Source of the DNA: Chryseotalea sanaruensis
GTDB taxonomy: Bacteria; Bacteroidota; Bacteroidia; Cytophagales; Cyclobacteriaceae
Direction of reading: 5' to 3'
DNA length: 64,000 nt
NCBI RefSeq assembly: GCF_003990915.1
Contig: NZ_BHXQ01000002.1
Span: 682,001-746,000 of the forward strand
In this document: piece by piece, positions 35,912-45,380 of the stretch
How the letters are laid out: each line of letters opens with the position of its first letter
Numbering within the stretch: the stretch's first letter is position 1
The notes under the pieces: model-generated
Databases searched by the model: none
What the model was told of the DNA's origin: nothing
The model's input: the letters and a program-made list of their open reading frames with translations, nothing else
Program-made: the position numbers and the translations under genes

Positions 35912-38900
35912 ATGAGATTTAACGTTTACTGGCTGATGTATCGGTGTTATGTTTTATTGGTGTTGCTTTTTTGTGACGCTGCATCTTCTGTAGCACAGTC
36001 CTCCGATGCTTTAAATAATAGTTCAGCATTATCACAAACCTCCGTTTATCAATGGACCGGTGAGAATGGGTTAATTTCCAATAATATTACTTCGGCCATA
36101 CAATCCAGTGAGGGTTTCATGTGGATCACAACGTATAATGGTATTATGCGTTTCGATGGTCAGCGTATAATTGTATATGATCGTGGTGTGCTTCCATTTT
36201 TAGCGACTGATGCCTTTTATCAGGTGTATGAAGACAAGAAAGGTGTGCTTTGGTTTGCATCGCAAGGCAGCGGTATTGTTTTGTACCAGGACAAAAAATT
36301 TAAACTGCTGGAAGTAAGTGGCGAAAAAATGCCAAAGTCTGTGCGATCCATACTAATAGAAGATGATGGGAGTGTTTGGATTGGATCAAATAATGAAGGC
36401 TTGTTTAAAATGACAAAAGGTGGTGAGCTAAAGCGCCTTGATCATGCAGTACTTAACACACTTACCATTTTTGATATAACCAAGGATAAAAAAGGTAAGG
36501 TTTGGATAGCTACAGATGGTGATGGTTTATTTTCATTTAATGGAACACATCTTGAACACTTCGATCAGCTTGATGGCTTATTGAGTAATAATGTAAATAC
36601 ACTCGCTTTATCAAAAGGTGACACACTTTATGTAGGCACCGCAGATGGGCTTCAAACTATTTGTAACGGTAAACTTCGGACGGTAAATTTTTTGAAGAAT
36701 ATCCCCATTAATGATATTTATATAGATAAAGAAAATAGAAAATGGTTTGCTACAGAAAATGGCCTTGCCAGAATTAGCGGGAATAATGTTGCTGAAGAGT
36801 TGACCAGTCGAAAAAAAGGATTCGCATACACTAGACTAAACTCAATTAGTCGTGATAGAGAGGGTAGCATTTGGATTAGTTCAGGCCGCGATGGATTGTT
36901 GCAAATGCGTGAAACTGGTATTATGAATGTATCCGAGGAACAAGGCCTTTCAAATAACCGAATCAATATTGTAGTTGAAGAAGCAAACAAAACCCTTTAC
37001 ATTGGCTCAGATGCAGGAACTGTTGATAGATACACAAACGGGGAAATAACAAGTATTGTATTTAAAACTGATTTGAAGGAAGCCGCCATTCGGGATATTT
37101 GCGAGGGCGCTAATGGAACACTATGGATAGCTTCCTACAGAGGTATTCTTAGAATGCAGGGTAAGTCAGAGAAATTACTTGGCGAGAAGGATGGATTAAC
37201 AGCCATTGATATGAGGAGAGTACTTCGCGATAAAAATAGTGATCTCTGGTTTGCTTCTCGATCAGGAGGGTTATTCAAATTCTCTCAAAAATTGAATCGT
37301 GTTATAAAGCACTATAATAAAGATCAGGGACTTGAGTCGAACTACATTTTATCATTAGAGGAAAATAGTAAGGGCGATATATATGTGGGTACACATAGTG
37401 GTGGTTTAACTATTATTAAAAATGATGGGAGTACAAACACATACCATATTTCTAAAGATGATGCTGGCGTTTTGATTTTTAATATTCATCTGGATAAAGA
37501 TGGTAACGTATGGGTGGTTAGTAATCTTGGCTTATACCGCTTTAATAATGGTGTGTTTAAAAAAATCAGACTTCAGGCAATTAATAAAGGCGAAACTTAT
37601 TTTGATTGGTTGGAGGACAATGATCACAACGCATGGATTACCACTAACCTTGGTGTATTGAAGATTGAACACACAGATCTTCAAAATTTTTTCGCAGGCA
37701 GAGATAGCGTTGTGCACACAAAGCTTTACGACAATCATGACGGAATGAAGAATAAAGAGTGTACGGGCGCAACACGCTCTCTTGTTTCAAGCAACGGTGA
37801 CTTATGGATACCAACCCTTGGAGGTATAGCGGTATTCTCTCCGGATAAAATAGTTAGTAATGCTCTTCCTCCTCCGGTATATGTAACTGATTTAATTACA
37901 GATAGTGAGACATTTGTATCCGATACAGTAATTGTTGAACCTGGAAATCTCCGGTATATCTTTAATTACACAGCATTGAGCTACACAGCACCCACGAAAA
38001 TAAAATTTAAATACAGACTTGAGCCTATAAATAAAACTTGGGTAGAGTCGGAAATGAAACGTGATGTAGAGTATACAAACTTATCGCCAGGTACATACAC
38101 TTTTAGGGTAATGGCCTCCAACAATGATGACATTTGGAATACAACTGGGGATAGCAAGGTCTTGATTGTAAAACCTTTTTTCTATCAGACAGTATGGTTT
38201 TATATCATTTGTTTTTTAGCAGTAGTTATTTTGCTTTACACTATTTATCAGTGGAGGATTTATGTGGTGGAGAAGAGAAACAGAGAATTGAGAAAGCTAA
38301 ATTCAGAGCTCGATAGATTTGTATACAGTGCCTCTCACGATTTACGAGCACCATTAGCCTCAATCCTTGGATTAATAGCGGTGGCAAGATTAGATAAGTC
38401 GAACAATGTAGAGGAATACCTCAATTTAATTGAAAAAAGTATTCACAAGTTAGATGGTTTTATCCGCGATATTATTGACTTCTCACGCAACTCACGCTTG
38501 GAACTGGATACCGAGCCTATCAAGTTCGAATCAATGATACACGAAATAATCGATGAACTTAAGTATATGGATGAAAGGGGGCTCATTAGAAAAATTGTGG
38601 AGGTAAACGGAAGTGGAGATTTCTGTACAGACAGAAAACGATTAGCCATTATTCTTCGCAATTTAATTTCAAATGCTTATAAGTATCATAATCCATACAC
38701 TGAAGACAATTTTGTTCATGTAACAGTTAAATATTCAGGGCAGGAAGCAACAATAAAAGTGGCCGATAGTGGTATTGGTATTTCTGAGGAGCATTTGTCT
38801 AATATCTTTAAAATGTTTTACCGGGCCAACGAAAACAACAATGGTTCAGGTCTTGGTTTATATATTGTAAAAGAGACGGTTGAGAAATTAAAGGGTAGCA

Positions 38901-38974
38901 TAACAGTTCACTCTGAGCCTAATCAAGGAAGTACCTTTGAATTAAAATTGGTGAGTATAAAACCAGCCTCCTAG
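35912..38974 (+). CDS. Propeller-type sensor histidine kinase without receiver or DNA-binding domain
   Basis: 1020 residues. A signal peptide (to ~residue 29) precedes a long periplasmic beta-propeller made of Reg_prop-type repeats (WxAxxxxGLxxxxG pattern, ~45-680), a Y_Y_Y domain (~690-760) and one transmembrane helix (~765-785). The cytosolic part has HisKA with His809 in ASHDLRAPL and a complete HATPase (LISNAYKYHN, DSGIGI, GSGLGLYIV). Typical hybrid members continue with receiver and AraC domains; these are absent, so it must signal through a separate regulator. Confidence 0.9.
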   Translation: MRFNVYWLMYRCYVLLVLLFCDAASSVAQSSDALNNSSALSQTSVYQWTGENGLISNNITSAIQSSEGFMWITTYNGIMRFDGQRIIVYDRGVLPFLATDAFYQVYEDKKGVLWFASQGSGIVLYQDKKFKLLEVSGEKMPKSVRSILIEDDGSVWIGSNNEGLFKMTKGGELKRLDHAVLNTLTIFDITKDKKGKVWIATDGDGLFSFNGTHLEHFDQLDGLLSNNVNTLALSKGDTLYVGTADGLQTICNGKLRTVNFLKNIPINDIYIDKENRKWFATENGLARISGNNVAEELTSRKKGFAYTRLNSISRDREGSIWISSGRDGLLQMRETGIMNVSEEQGLSNNRINIVVEEANKTLYIGSDAGTVDRYTNGEITSIVFKTDLKEAAIRDICEGANGTLWIASYRGILRMQGKSEKLLGEKDGLTAIDMRRVLRDKNSDLWFASRSGGLFKFSQKLNRVIKHYNKDQGLESNYILSLEENSKGDIYVGTHSGGLTIIKNDGSTNTYHISKDDAGVLIFNIHLDKDGNVWVVSNLGLYRFNNGVFKKIRLQAINKGETYFDWLEDNDHNAWITTNLGVLKIEHTDLQNFFAGRDSVVHTKLYDNHDGMKNKECTGATRSLVSSNGDLWIPTLGGIAVFSPDKIVSNALPPPVYVTDLITDSETFVSDTVIVEPGNLRYIFNYTALSYTAPTKIKFKYRLEPINKTWVESEMKRDVEYTNLSPGTYTFRVMASNNDDIWNTTGDSKVLIVKPFFYQTVWFYIICFLAVVILLYTIYQWRIYVVEKRNRELRKLNSELDRFVYSASHDLRAPLASILGLIAVARLDKSNNVEEYLNLIEKSIHKLDGFIRDIIDFSRNSRLELDTEPIKFESMIHEIIDELKYMDERGLIRKIVEVNGSGDFCTDRKRLAIILRNLISNAYKYHNPYTEDNFVHVTVKYSGQEATIKVADSGIGISEEHLSNIFKMFYRANENNNGSGLGLYIVKETVEKLKGSITVHSEPNQGSTFELKLVSIKPAS

Positions 38975-39008
38975 CTTATATCCACTTGTTCAGTGGCGTA
39001 CGATTTTC

Positions 39009-39016
39009 TACTTTTG
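39009..39016 (+). promoter_or_regulatory. Predicted -7 box of the NarL-type kinase gene
   Basis: TACTTTTG, an exact TAnnTTTG match, ends 7 nt before the ATG at 39024. Confidence 0.5.
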
Positions 39017-39023
39017 ATTACCC

Positions 39024-39797
39024 ATGGAAAATCAAACATATGTTATTTTATTTTATGGCATCATTGGCTTTTTAATGCTTCTCATTGTTATCACTGCTAT
39101 TATTTTTTTTCTTATACGCAGACATTACAAAGCTCGTTTTTTCATTTTAGCACAACGCCTCACTGCAGCCAGTTATCAAAAAGAGGTTGATTTGGCTATT
39201 ACCAAAGAACACGACCGTATATCTCAGATAATTCATGATGAGGTGGGGAACAAACTCATTGCATTGCTTTATGAGTTTGAGAGACATTTTCAAAAAGGCA
39301 CATTTGGCGAGAATGGATCAGATATGTTGTGGCAACTCACAAGGGAACTTAAGGATCGCATTAGAGATACCCGTGCTTTAGTCAGGGCTTTTTCAAGTTC
39401 CGAATTAAACAGTAGTGGTATCGTTACAGACTTGGATCATTTTTGTAAGAACAAAGACGGTTATCAAGGGGTAACCGTTACACTAGCTGGTGTATCAGGC
39501 GCAAGACGTTTTGAATTGAAACGTGAAAAGGAATTAGTGGCAATGGTGAAGGAACTTGTTTACAATAGTTTGAAATACAGTGGATGTTGGCACATTGACG
39601 TGGCGCTTACCTGGACAAAGGACAGCCTTATTGTTGAAGTGAGTGATGATGGTTACGGCTTGTCCAAACCTGGTAGCAGGGAATACAAAATATCAGGTCT
39701 GGTAGGTATGCGTGAGCGCTGTATTGCCATTGACGCAATATTTAAGGTTGAACACCCAGAGCGTGGAACGCGTGTATTAATTACGCTACCAATCTAA
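39024..39797 (+). CDS. Membrane histidine kinase of the NarX/HisKA_3 type
   Basis: 257 residues. One N-terminal transmembrane helix (~8-30) is followed by a HisKA_3 dimerisation helix with His71 in QIIHDEVGNKL, then a HATPase with DDGYGLS and GLVGMRER. There is almost no periplasmic sensor, so it may sense membrane state or need a partner. Its stop codon directly abuts that of the convergent LuxR-type regulator, its likely partner. Confidence 0.9.
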   Translation: MENQTYVILFYGIIGFLMLLIVITAIIFFLIRRHYKARFFILAQRLTAASYQKEVDLAITKEHDRISQIIHDEVGNKLIALLYEFERHFQKGTFGENGSDMLWQLTRELKDRIRDTRALVRAFSSSELNSSGIVTDLDHFCKNKDGYQGVTVTLAGVSGARRFELKREKELVAMVKELVYNSLKYSGCWHIDVALTWTKDSLIVEVSDDGYGLSKPGSREYKISGLVGMRERCIAIDAIFKVEHPERGTRVLITLPI

Positions 39798-40433
39798 TCA
39801 GAGAATTCCGTTTTTCTGAACGTATGCAATTAACTCAATAGTAGTTTGTGTTCGTGTTAACTCCATCATATCGCTCTTGTATGAATTAACGGTATTTACG
39901 CTCATGCTAAGTTTTTCCGCGATTTCCTTTGGTGATCGTCCTTTAACCAAAAGCTCGAGCACTTGCTTGTGTCGGGGCGCAACATTAATGTCTGGTAGCT
40001 GTGCTGTTTTTTGTGGATTGGCATTAATAACTTTTAACACAGATGGAGCGAAATAATTAACACCACTCATCACTGTCTGGAGCGCTAATTCAAGCTGAGC
40101 GGGTTCAGTGTCTTTTAATAAAAAACCATGAATACCCAATCGATAAAGTGTGAGTATGAGCGCATCGCCATCATGATTGGTCAGCATAACTATGCGAATA
40201 TTTGGTTTGGTTTTAAGAACCACCTGTGCTACAGAGATGCCATTGCGTATTGGCATGTTTACATCGAGTAGCAAAAGCTCATAATTATTTTTCTCAAGCA
40301 TCAACAGTGCTTCTTCACCATTAGCTGCTGTGTCTATTGCATCAACCCACGACCATTTACGCATCAGCTCTGCAAGCGTTGTACGTAAAAGCTTTTCATC
40401 TTCACACAATAATATCGAAGCTCGGTTAGGCAT
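39798..40433 (-). CDS. LuxR/NarL-type response regulator
   Basis: 211 residues from the ATG at 40433 (MPNRASI); the open frame continues upstream to 40505. Receiver domain with acceptor Asp57 (LLLLDVNMP) and a conserved Lys in FLLKDTEP. The C-terminal LuxR HTH (~150-205) contains RHKQVLELLVKGRSPKEIAEKL. Presumed partner of the kinase at 39024. Two palindromes with an identical core lie upstream of its start and are candidates for autoregulation. Confidence 0.92.
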   Translation of the reverse strand: MPNRASILLCEDEKLLRTTLAELMRKWSWVDAIDTAANGEEALLMLEKNNYELLLLDVNMPIRNGISVAQVVLKTKPNIRIVMLTNHDGDALILTLYRLGIHGFLLKDTEPAQLELALQTVMSGVNYFAPSVLKVINANPQKTAQLPDINVAPRHKQVLELLVKGRSPKEIAEKLSMSVNTVNSYKSDMMELTRTQTTIELIAYVQKNGIL

Positions 40434-40481
40434 TATATTTTTTGTTTGGCATAAAACTAATGCAAAATTCAAGAGTAAGTA

Positions 40482-40499
40482 TACCTTAATTTTAAGGTA
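40482..40499. promoter_or_regulatory. Palindrome 1, upstream of response regulator
   Basis: TACCTTAA-TT-TTAAGGTA, 8-bp perfect arms, 49 bp upstream of the regulator start. It shares the core TACCTTA-N4-TAAGGTA with palindrome 2. Confidence 0.65.
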
Positions 40500-40503
40500 C
40501 ATC

Positions 40504-40533
40504 ATAAATTAGTTTTTTGTGTTTTTAATTTAT
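40504..40533. repeat. AT-rich inverted repeat between the two palindromes
   Basis: ATAAATTA (40504-40511) and TAATTTAT (40526-40533) are perfect 8-bp inverted arms around a T-rich loop, lying between the two candidate operators. Confidence 0.45.
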
Positions 40534-40547
40534 AAGCTCGAGGCACA

Positions 40548-40567
40548 TTACCTTATTTGTAAGGTAA
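40548..40567. promoter_or_regulatory. Palindrome 2, upstream of lipoprotein gene
   Basis: TTACCTTA-TTTG-TAAGGTAA, 8-bp perfect arms, about 94 bp upstream of the lipoprotein start. Core-to-core distance from palindrome 1 is 67 bp. Confidence 0.65.
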
Positions 40568-40660
40568 ATGCTTAATGGTATTGTTAAATAGATGAATTGC
40601 AATTATCGTTGCTAAAGTATGCTGGCCAGCACGTGTGTAATTAAACATTATTTTAAAATT

Positions 40661-41170
40661 ATGAGAAAGATTATTTTATTACTCGTTGTTATGTTTTTTG
40701 TCTCATGTGAAGATAACTTCAATTTTGGAGATGACACTTGTATTGATTGTGGCGATGAAATACCACTACCTCCTGGTAAGGGAGGTGGGAACCCACCGCC
40801 ACCACCGCCACCACCACCGCAGAGCCGATATGATTTGGGTTATAGCACAGGAATCAGTGATGCAGTATTGTTGTTCAACTCAACGTTTATGGAAGTTCCT
40901 TGTACTTTAGGATCTCCTGATGAAGAATGGGGATTTGATGATGAGTATGAGCAATACTATTCTCAAATTGATAACTCTACAACAAGAAAATGTTTTGCAA
41001 CAACAAATAGTCAAAAGCAGGCATTTAATGATTTCATCATTCAATACAGAGCTAATTTGCAAGCAAAAATTGATGCTGGTTTGGATGTGCTTTTTAATCA
41101 AGGTTTACTGAATGGATTCAATTATAAACTACTTGAATATAGTGTCAGTTATGGCATAAACATGCCGTAG
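40661..41170 (+). CDS. Lipoprotein with polyproline linker
   Basis: 169 residues from the ATG at 40661; the frame is open to 40619 but the signal peptide starts here. Lipobox FVSC with Cys16, then an acidic Cys-containing segment, a Gly/Pro linker with nine consecutive prolines and a ~115-residue domain rich in Asn, Gln and Tyr. No known family recognised. It is divergent from the LuxR-type regulator and may be its target, because the shared palindromes lie between them. Confidence 0.65.
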   Translation: MRKIILLLVVMFFVSCEDNFNFGDDTCIDCGDEIPLPPGKGGGNPPPPPPPPPQSRYDLGYSTGISDAVLLFNSTFMEVPCTLGSPDEEWGFDDEYEQYYSQIDNSTTRKCFATTNSQKQAFNDFIIQYRANLQAKIDAGLDVLFNQGLLNGFNYKLLEYSVSYGINMP

Positions 41171-41205
41171 GATCGTCATTAAGTTTGATATATAAAGTCT
41201 AAAAC

Positions 41206-41236
41206 AATAAAGGCGAGTAACACTCGCCTTTATTTA
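41206..41236. terminator. Bidirectional terminator between lipoprotein and clpC
   Basis: A 13-bp perfect stem (41206-41218 with 41222-41234) has a 3-nt loop. The A-rich and T-rich flanks let it serve both convergent genes. Confidence 0.85.
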
Positions 41237-41257
41237 TTTTTGTATTAAATATGTTTC

Positions 41258-43804
41258 TTACTTTTCTTTGGAAGCTTCTTTCGCTTTTCTTGTTGTAATA
41301 GTAAGCACTTCAGCATTGTCTTCGTAATCGGCAACAATGGTTCCGCCTTCTTCGATTTCACCTTTCAGAATTTCTTCGGCTACCGGATCTTCCAGGTATT
41401 TCTGAATTGCCCTGTGAAGTGGTCTAGCGCCAAATTGATGGTCGTAGCCTTTCTCAGCCAGAAAATCTTTTGCCTTATCAGTTAATTCAACATGATAACC
41501 GATTTGGGTAATACGATCGAATACTTTCTTAAGAATGATATCGATGATTTTGTGTATGTGCTCACGTTGCAGTGAGTTGAATACAATTACGTCATCTAAA
41601 CGATTCAAGAATTCAGGGCTGAAGGCACGCTTCAATGCATTCTGAATAGTTGATTTCATCGTCTCTTCTTCATTCTCACGTTTAGCAGCAGTAGCAAAAC
41701 CAATTCCTGAACCGAAATCTTTCAAGTCACGAACACCAATGTTAGAGGTCATTATGATAATGGTGTTACGGAAATCCACTCTACGTCCTAAACCATCAGT
41801 TAATATACCATCGTCTAGCACCTGAAGAAGTATGTTAAATACATCCGGGTGAGCCTTCTCGATTTCATCCAACAATACAACTGAGTAAGGCTTACGTCTT
41901 ACCTTCTCGGTAAGCTGTCCGCCTTCTTCATAACCAACATAGCCTGGAGGTGCTCCAACTAAACGAGACACAGAGAATTTCTCCATGTACTCACTCATAT
42001 CAATTCTGATCAAAGAATCTTCTTTGTCAAAAAGGTAAGTAGCCAATACTTTAGCCAATTCAGTTTTACCTACACCCGTTGGACCTAAGAATACAAAAGA
42101 ACCAATTGGTTTTTTAGGATCCTTTAAACCAACTCTTGTGCGTTGTATCGCTTTAGTTAATTTTTTAATGGCCTGATCCTGACCGATCACCTTTCCAGAA
42201 AGCTCATCACCCATGTTGAGTAATTTGTTGCTTTCTTTCTGAGCAATACGTTTGGTCGGGATGCCCGTCATCATGGCGATAACGTCTGCAACGTTATCTT
42301 CATTAACGGTATACTTTTCAGTTTTTGTTTTCTCTTCCCACTTGGTTTTCGCAATCTCTAATTGCTCAAGCAGTTTCTTCTCTTTGTCGCGAAGTTGCGC
42401 AGCTTCCTCGTATTTCTGACTCTTAACTACGCGATTTTTCTCTTTCTTAATTTCTTCGACAGCTTCTTCCAACTTCACAATCTCTTCAGGCACGTGTATG
42501 TTGTTAATGTGTACACGTGCTCCAGCTTCATCCAATACGTCAATAGCTTTGTCTGGTAAATAACGATCGCTGATGTAGCGGTCTGAAAGTTTTACGCAGG
42601 CATCAATTGCTTCTTTAGTATAAACTACATGGTGATGCTCTTCGTATTTTTCTTTGATGTTGTCCAGAATTTGAATGGTTTCTTCTACGGTAGTAGAATC
42701 TACCATTACCATTTGGAAACGTCTTGCCAAAGCACCATCTTTTTCAATGTACTGACGGTACTCATCTAATGTAGTTGCACCAATGCATTGTATTTCTCCA
42801 CGTGCCAGGGCAGGTTTAAACATGTTAGATGCATCAAGCGAACCGGAAGCACCACCAGCACCCACAATGGTATGAAGTTCATCAATGAAGAGGATCACAT
42901 CCGGAGATTTTTCCAATTCATTCATTACAGCCTTCATACGCTCTTCAAACTGGCCGCGGTATTTTGTACCGGCAACAAGTGATGCGAGGTCGAGTGTTAC
43001 AACACGTTTACCGAAAAGTACACGCGAAACTTTCTTTTGAATAATACGCAAAGCCAAACCTTCGGCAATAGCAGTTTTACCCACACCGGGTTCGCCAATA
43101 AGGATAGGGTTATTTTTCTTTCTACGTGAAAGAATCTGGGCTACACGTTCTATTTCTTTTTCGCGGCCAACGATAGGATCAAGTTTACCGTCTTCGGCTA
43201 ATCTTGTTAAGTCGCGGCCAAAGTTATCAAGTACAGGCGTACGTGATTTTTCTGTTCCTTTCTTTTCGCCACCACGTTGCGCACCTTGTCCACCACCAGC
43301 GCCAAAGATTTTAGACGAATCATCATCCGGATCGTCAGTGTCTTGTGAAGCGGTAGGTCCGTCTGCCTGGTATTCAAGCATTTCTTTAACAGTTTCGTAT
43401 ACAACATCGTAACGACTTAATAACTGTGATGCAAGGTTATCCTTGTCGCGAAGTATAGAGAGCAATAAGTGCTCTGTACCAATCAACTGTGCTTTAAATA
43501 TTTTGGCTTCCAGGTAGGTGATTTTCAAGACCTTTTCTGAAGCTTTTGTTAAAGGAATGTTAGTCAGATTTTTTACGTCTGGGGCTTGTGAGGCTGTGCC
43601 TTTAGAAATCTTCTCGATTTCGGCACGCAGATCATCAAGGGGTACCCCAAGTTTTTTAAGCACGCCTACTGCTACGCCTTCGCCTTCGCGAATAAGACCT
43701 AACAATAGATGCTCAGTGCCTATGTAATCGTGACCGAGTCTGAGTGCTTCTTCTCTGCTGAGGGAGATAACCTCTTTAACGCGGTTAGAGAATTTTGCTT
43801 CCAT
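41258..43804 (-). CDS. clpC: ATP-dependent Clp protease ATP-binding subunit ClpC
   Basis: 848 residues. Two Clp_N repeats ([18 protein letters not shown]) come first, then an acidic/Gly linker, AAA-1 with GEPGVGKT and [13 protein letters not shown], a UVR-containing middle region ([11 protein letters not shown]), AAA-2 with GPTGVGKT and [12 protein letters not shown], and a ClpP-binding region. It unfolds substrates for ClpP. Full length, no anomalies. Confidence 0.97.
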   Translation of the reverse strand: MEAKFSNRVKEVISLSREEALRLGHDYIGTEHLLLGLIREGEGVAVGVLKKLGVPLDDLRAEIEKISKGTASQAPDVKNLTNIPLTKASEKVLKITYLEAKIFKAQLIGTEHLLLSILRDKDNLASQLLSRYDVVYETVKEMLEYQADGPTASQDTDDPDDDSSKIFGAGGGQGAQRGGEKKGTEKSRTPVLDNFGRDLTRLAEDGKLDPIVGREKEIERVAQILSRRKKNNPILIGEPGVGKTAIAEGLALRIIQKKVSRVLFGKRVVTLDLASLVAGTKYRGQFEERMKAVMNELEKSPDVILFIDELHTIVGAGGASGSLDASNMFKPALARGEIQCIGATTLDEYRQYIEKDGALARRFQMVMVDSTTVEETIQILDNIKEKYEEHHHVVYTKEAIDACVKLSDRYISDRYLPDKAIDVLDEAGARVHINNIHVPEEIVKLEEAVEEIKKEKNRVVKSQKYEEAAQLRDKEKKLLEQLEIAKTKWEEKTKTEKYTVNEDNVADVIAMMTGIPTKRIAQKESNKLLNMGDELSGKVIGQDQAIKKLTKAIQRTRVGLKDPKKPIGSFVFLGPTGVGKTELAKVLATYLFDKEDSLIRIDMSEYMEKFSVSRLVGAPPGYVGYEEGGQLTEKVRRKPYSVVLLDEIEKAHPDVFNILLQVLDDGILTDGLGRRVDFRNTIIIMTSNIGVRDLKDFGSGIGFATAAKRENEEETMKSTIQNALKRAFSPEFLNRLDDVIVFNSLQREHIHKIIDIILKKVFDRITQIGYHVELTDKAKDFLAEKGYDHQFGARPLHRAIQKYLEDPVAEEILKGEIEEGGTIVADYEDNAEVLTITTRKAKEASKEK

Positions 43805-43930
43805 ATTAAATTGGAGTGGATGTTACTGTAAATGTAAACTTTTGCTTTAATTTTTAATGAAGATCGTGTTCTTTTTGACTGATTACCGATGCTACTTCAA
43901 ATCTCTAAACGCAGGCTCTTTGTTAATTGT

Positions 43931-44572
43931 TCATTCGACTTCTTTTAGATATGTAAGTGCCTGCGGTCCAGTGCAAAAAATGAGATCGATAATGCTGAGG
44001 TTATTGACAAAAGTGTTGCCAAAAACCTGAGTGTAGGGCTTAAAGTGAGGTTCATATTTGATTAACCCCTTTTTTTTCGCAGAAATAGCATTTCTTAGAT
44101 CAATTTCACCTAGAGGTGTTGCTTTCTCATACGCCAAACTTTCTTGTATTTGGATTTCTAGTTTCAACCATTTGAGACACAATGTCAGCAAGCTCATATT
44201 TAGTTCATACAAATATGGGTATTGCTTAAACAAAACCGTATGAAGTGCATCAGCATAGTATTCAAAAAAGGGTGCTTTCGCATAAGCAGCTTGAATGCTT
44301 CGCCAATGGTTATTAAGCCATTTTTGTGAATAATCGATGCCTACTTCGGTAATCAGGCTTTTAAAATGACCATTAGACCCTGCGTTAGATTTACTGCTAA
44401 GCGGTACAATTAAGGTTTGTGGACCTTGTGAGGTATTGATAACGCATCGGCTACGGTAACTTTGTTTAATGAAATGCTCATGTCGCTCAATGGTAATTAC
44501 ATTATGCTTTGCGAGGGTGGTAAAGTATTGTACTGATGGGAGGTAGTGGAGTTCTATTAGGCAGGAGGACAT
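43931..44572 (-). CDS. WbqC-family protein
   Basis: 213 residues from the ATG at 44572 (four codons inside the open frame). The N-terminal IELHYLPSVQYF segment, YRSRCVI, WLNNHWRSIQAAY and the FKPYTQVF C-terminal block are typical of the WbqC family, named from polysaccharide clusters; its biochemical role is not established. It stands between clpC and the tsaC/sua5-like gene, separated from the latter by a repeat-rich spacer. Confidence 0.8.
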   Translation of the reverse strand: MSSCLIELHYLPSVQYFTTLAKHNVITIERHEHFIKQSYRSRCVINTSQGPQTLIVPLSSKSNAGSNGHFKSLITEVGIDYSQKWLNNHWRSIQAAYAKAPFFEYYADALHTVLFKQYPYLYELNMSLLTLCLKWLKLEIQIQESLAYEKATPLGEIDLRNAISAKKKGLIKYEPHFKPYTQVFGNTFVNNLSIIDLIFCTGPQALTYLKEVE

Positions 44573-44576
44573 GGGA

Positions 44577-44604
44577 GATTTCAAATTTCAAATTCAATAT
44601 TTAA
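44577..44604. repeat. Short heptad array upstream of WbqC gene
   Basis: The units GATTTCA, AATTTCA, AATTCAA, TATTTAA keep 7-bp spacing immediately upstream of the WbqC start codon. Confidence 0.45.
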
Positions 44605-44640
44605 GAATCATCACGTTTACTTAAGCATTCTTTTTATTCG

Positions 44641-44670
44641 CCTCGCCCTACCCTCTCCAGAGGAGAGGGT
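44641..44670. repeat. Dispersed palindromic element, copy 1
   Basis: The core ACCCTCTCC-AGA-GGAGAGGGT is a 9-bp perfect hairpin (44650-44670) flanked by CCTCGCCCT. The reverse complement matches the element at 61992-62023 with few differences. Confidence 0.65.
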
Positions 44671-44712
44671 TAAAAGAGCTATAGTAAAAGACATTGATAT
44701 AAGTATAAACTT

Positions 44713-45336
44713 TTAGCGTAGTAATTCACCCAGACCTTGACGTATAATATAAGGTTCGGCCTGCGTAAGATCAACAAAAGTAGAGGGAATGTTTCCTCCG
44801 GCTCCACCATCAATTACCAGGTCTACAACATTTTTAAAATCCTCATAAATCTCCTCTGGATCAGTTGTATATTCTTTAATGAGGTCATCATCTTTTATAG
44901 ACGAAGTAATTAGAGGATTGCCTAACTCTGCCACAATCATACGTGGAATATTATGATTGGGAATTCGGATGCCCACGGTCTTTTTATTGACATCTAAAAT
45001 TTTAGGCACTTTGTTGCTGGCTTCCAATAAAAAAGTAAAACCACCGGGCAAGTTCTTCTTCAATAATTTGAAAGTGGGTGTCTCCAGGTTTTTTACATAC
45101 TCGGAAATATGGCTTAAGTCGTTGCATATAAAAGACAGGTCTAACTTCTGCGGTTTTATGTCCAGGATTTTACAGATACGTTCAACGGCCTTTCTATTAG
45201 TAAGGTCGCAACCAATACCATAAATAGTATCGGTAGGGTAAACAATGATGCCTCCCTCGCGAAGTATTTGTACTGCACGCGCTATCTTTCTCCCCTCAGG
45301 ATTTTGCGGATGAATTTTTAAGAGTTCGGCAGGCAT
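44713..45336 (-). CDS. L-threonylcarbamoyladenylate synthase (Sua5/YciO/YrdC family)
   Basis: 207 residues, a single YrdC domain. [21 protein letters not shown] and VGIRIPNH blocks are present. The reaction makes threonylcarbamoyl-AMP from Thr, bicarbonate and ATP for t6A modification of ANN-decoding tRNAs. The sequence is somewhat closer to the YciO-like branch, so TsaC function is likely but not certain. A near-match -7 box (TATCTTTA) lies 4 nt before the ATG. Confidence 0.82.
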   Translation of the reverse strand: MPAELLKIHPQNPEGRKIARAVQILREGGIIVYPTDTIYGIGCDLTNRKAVERICKILDIKPQKLDLSFICNDLSHISEYVKNLETPTFKLLKKNLPGGFTFLLEASNKVPKILDVNKKTVGIRIPNHNIPRMIVAELGNPLITSSIKDDDLIKEYTTDPEEIYEDFKNVVDLVIDGGAGGNIPSTFVDLTQAEPYIIRQGLGELLR

Positions 45337-45380
45337 GTATTAAAGATAGGATAATCTTGCTTAGTCTTTTATGAAACTTA

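Noticed and set aside
40786..40818. CCACCG-type tandem repeat as a mobile or regulatory repeat
   Set aside because: It simply encodes the polyproline linker of the lipoprotein in frame.
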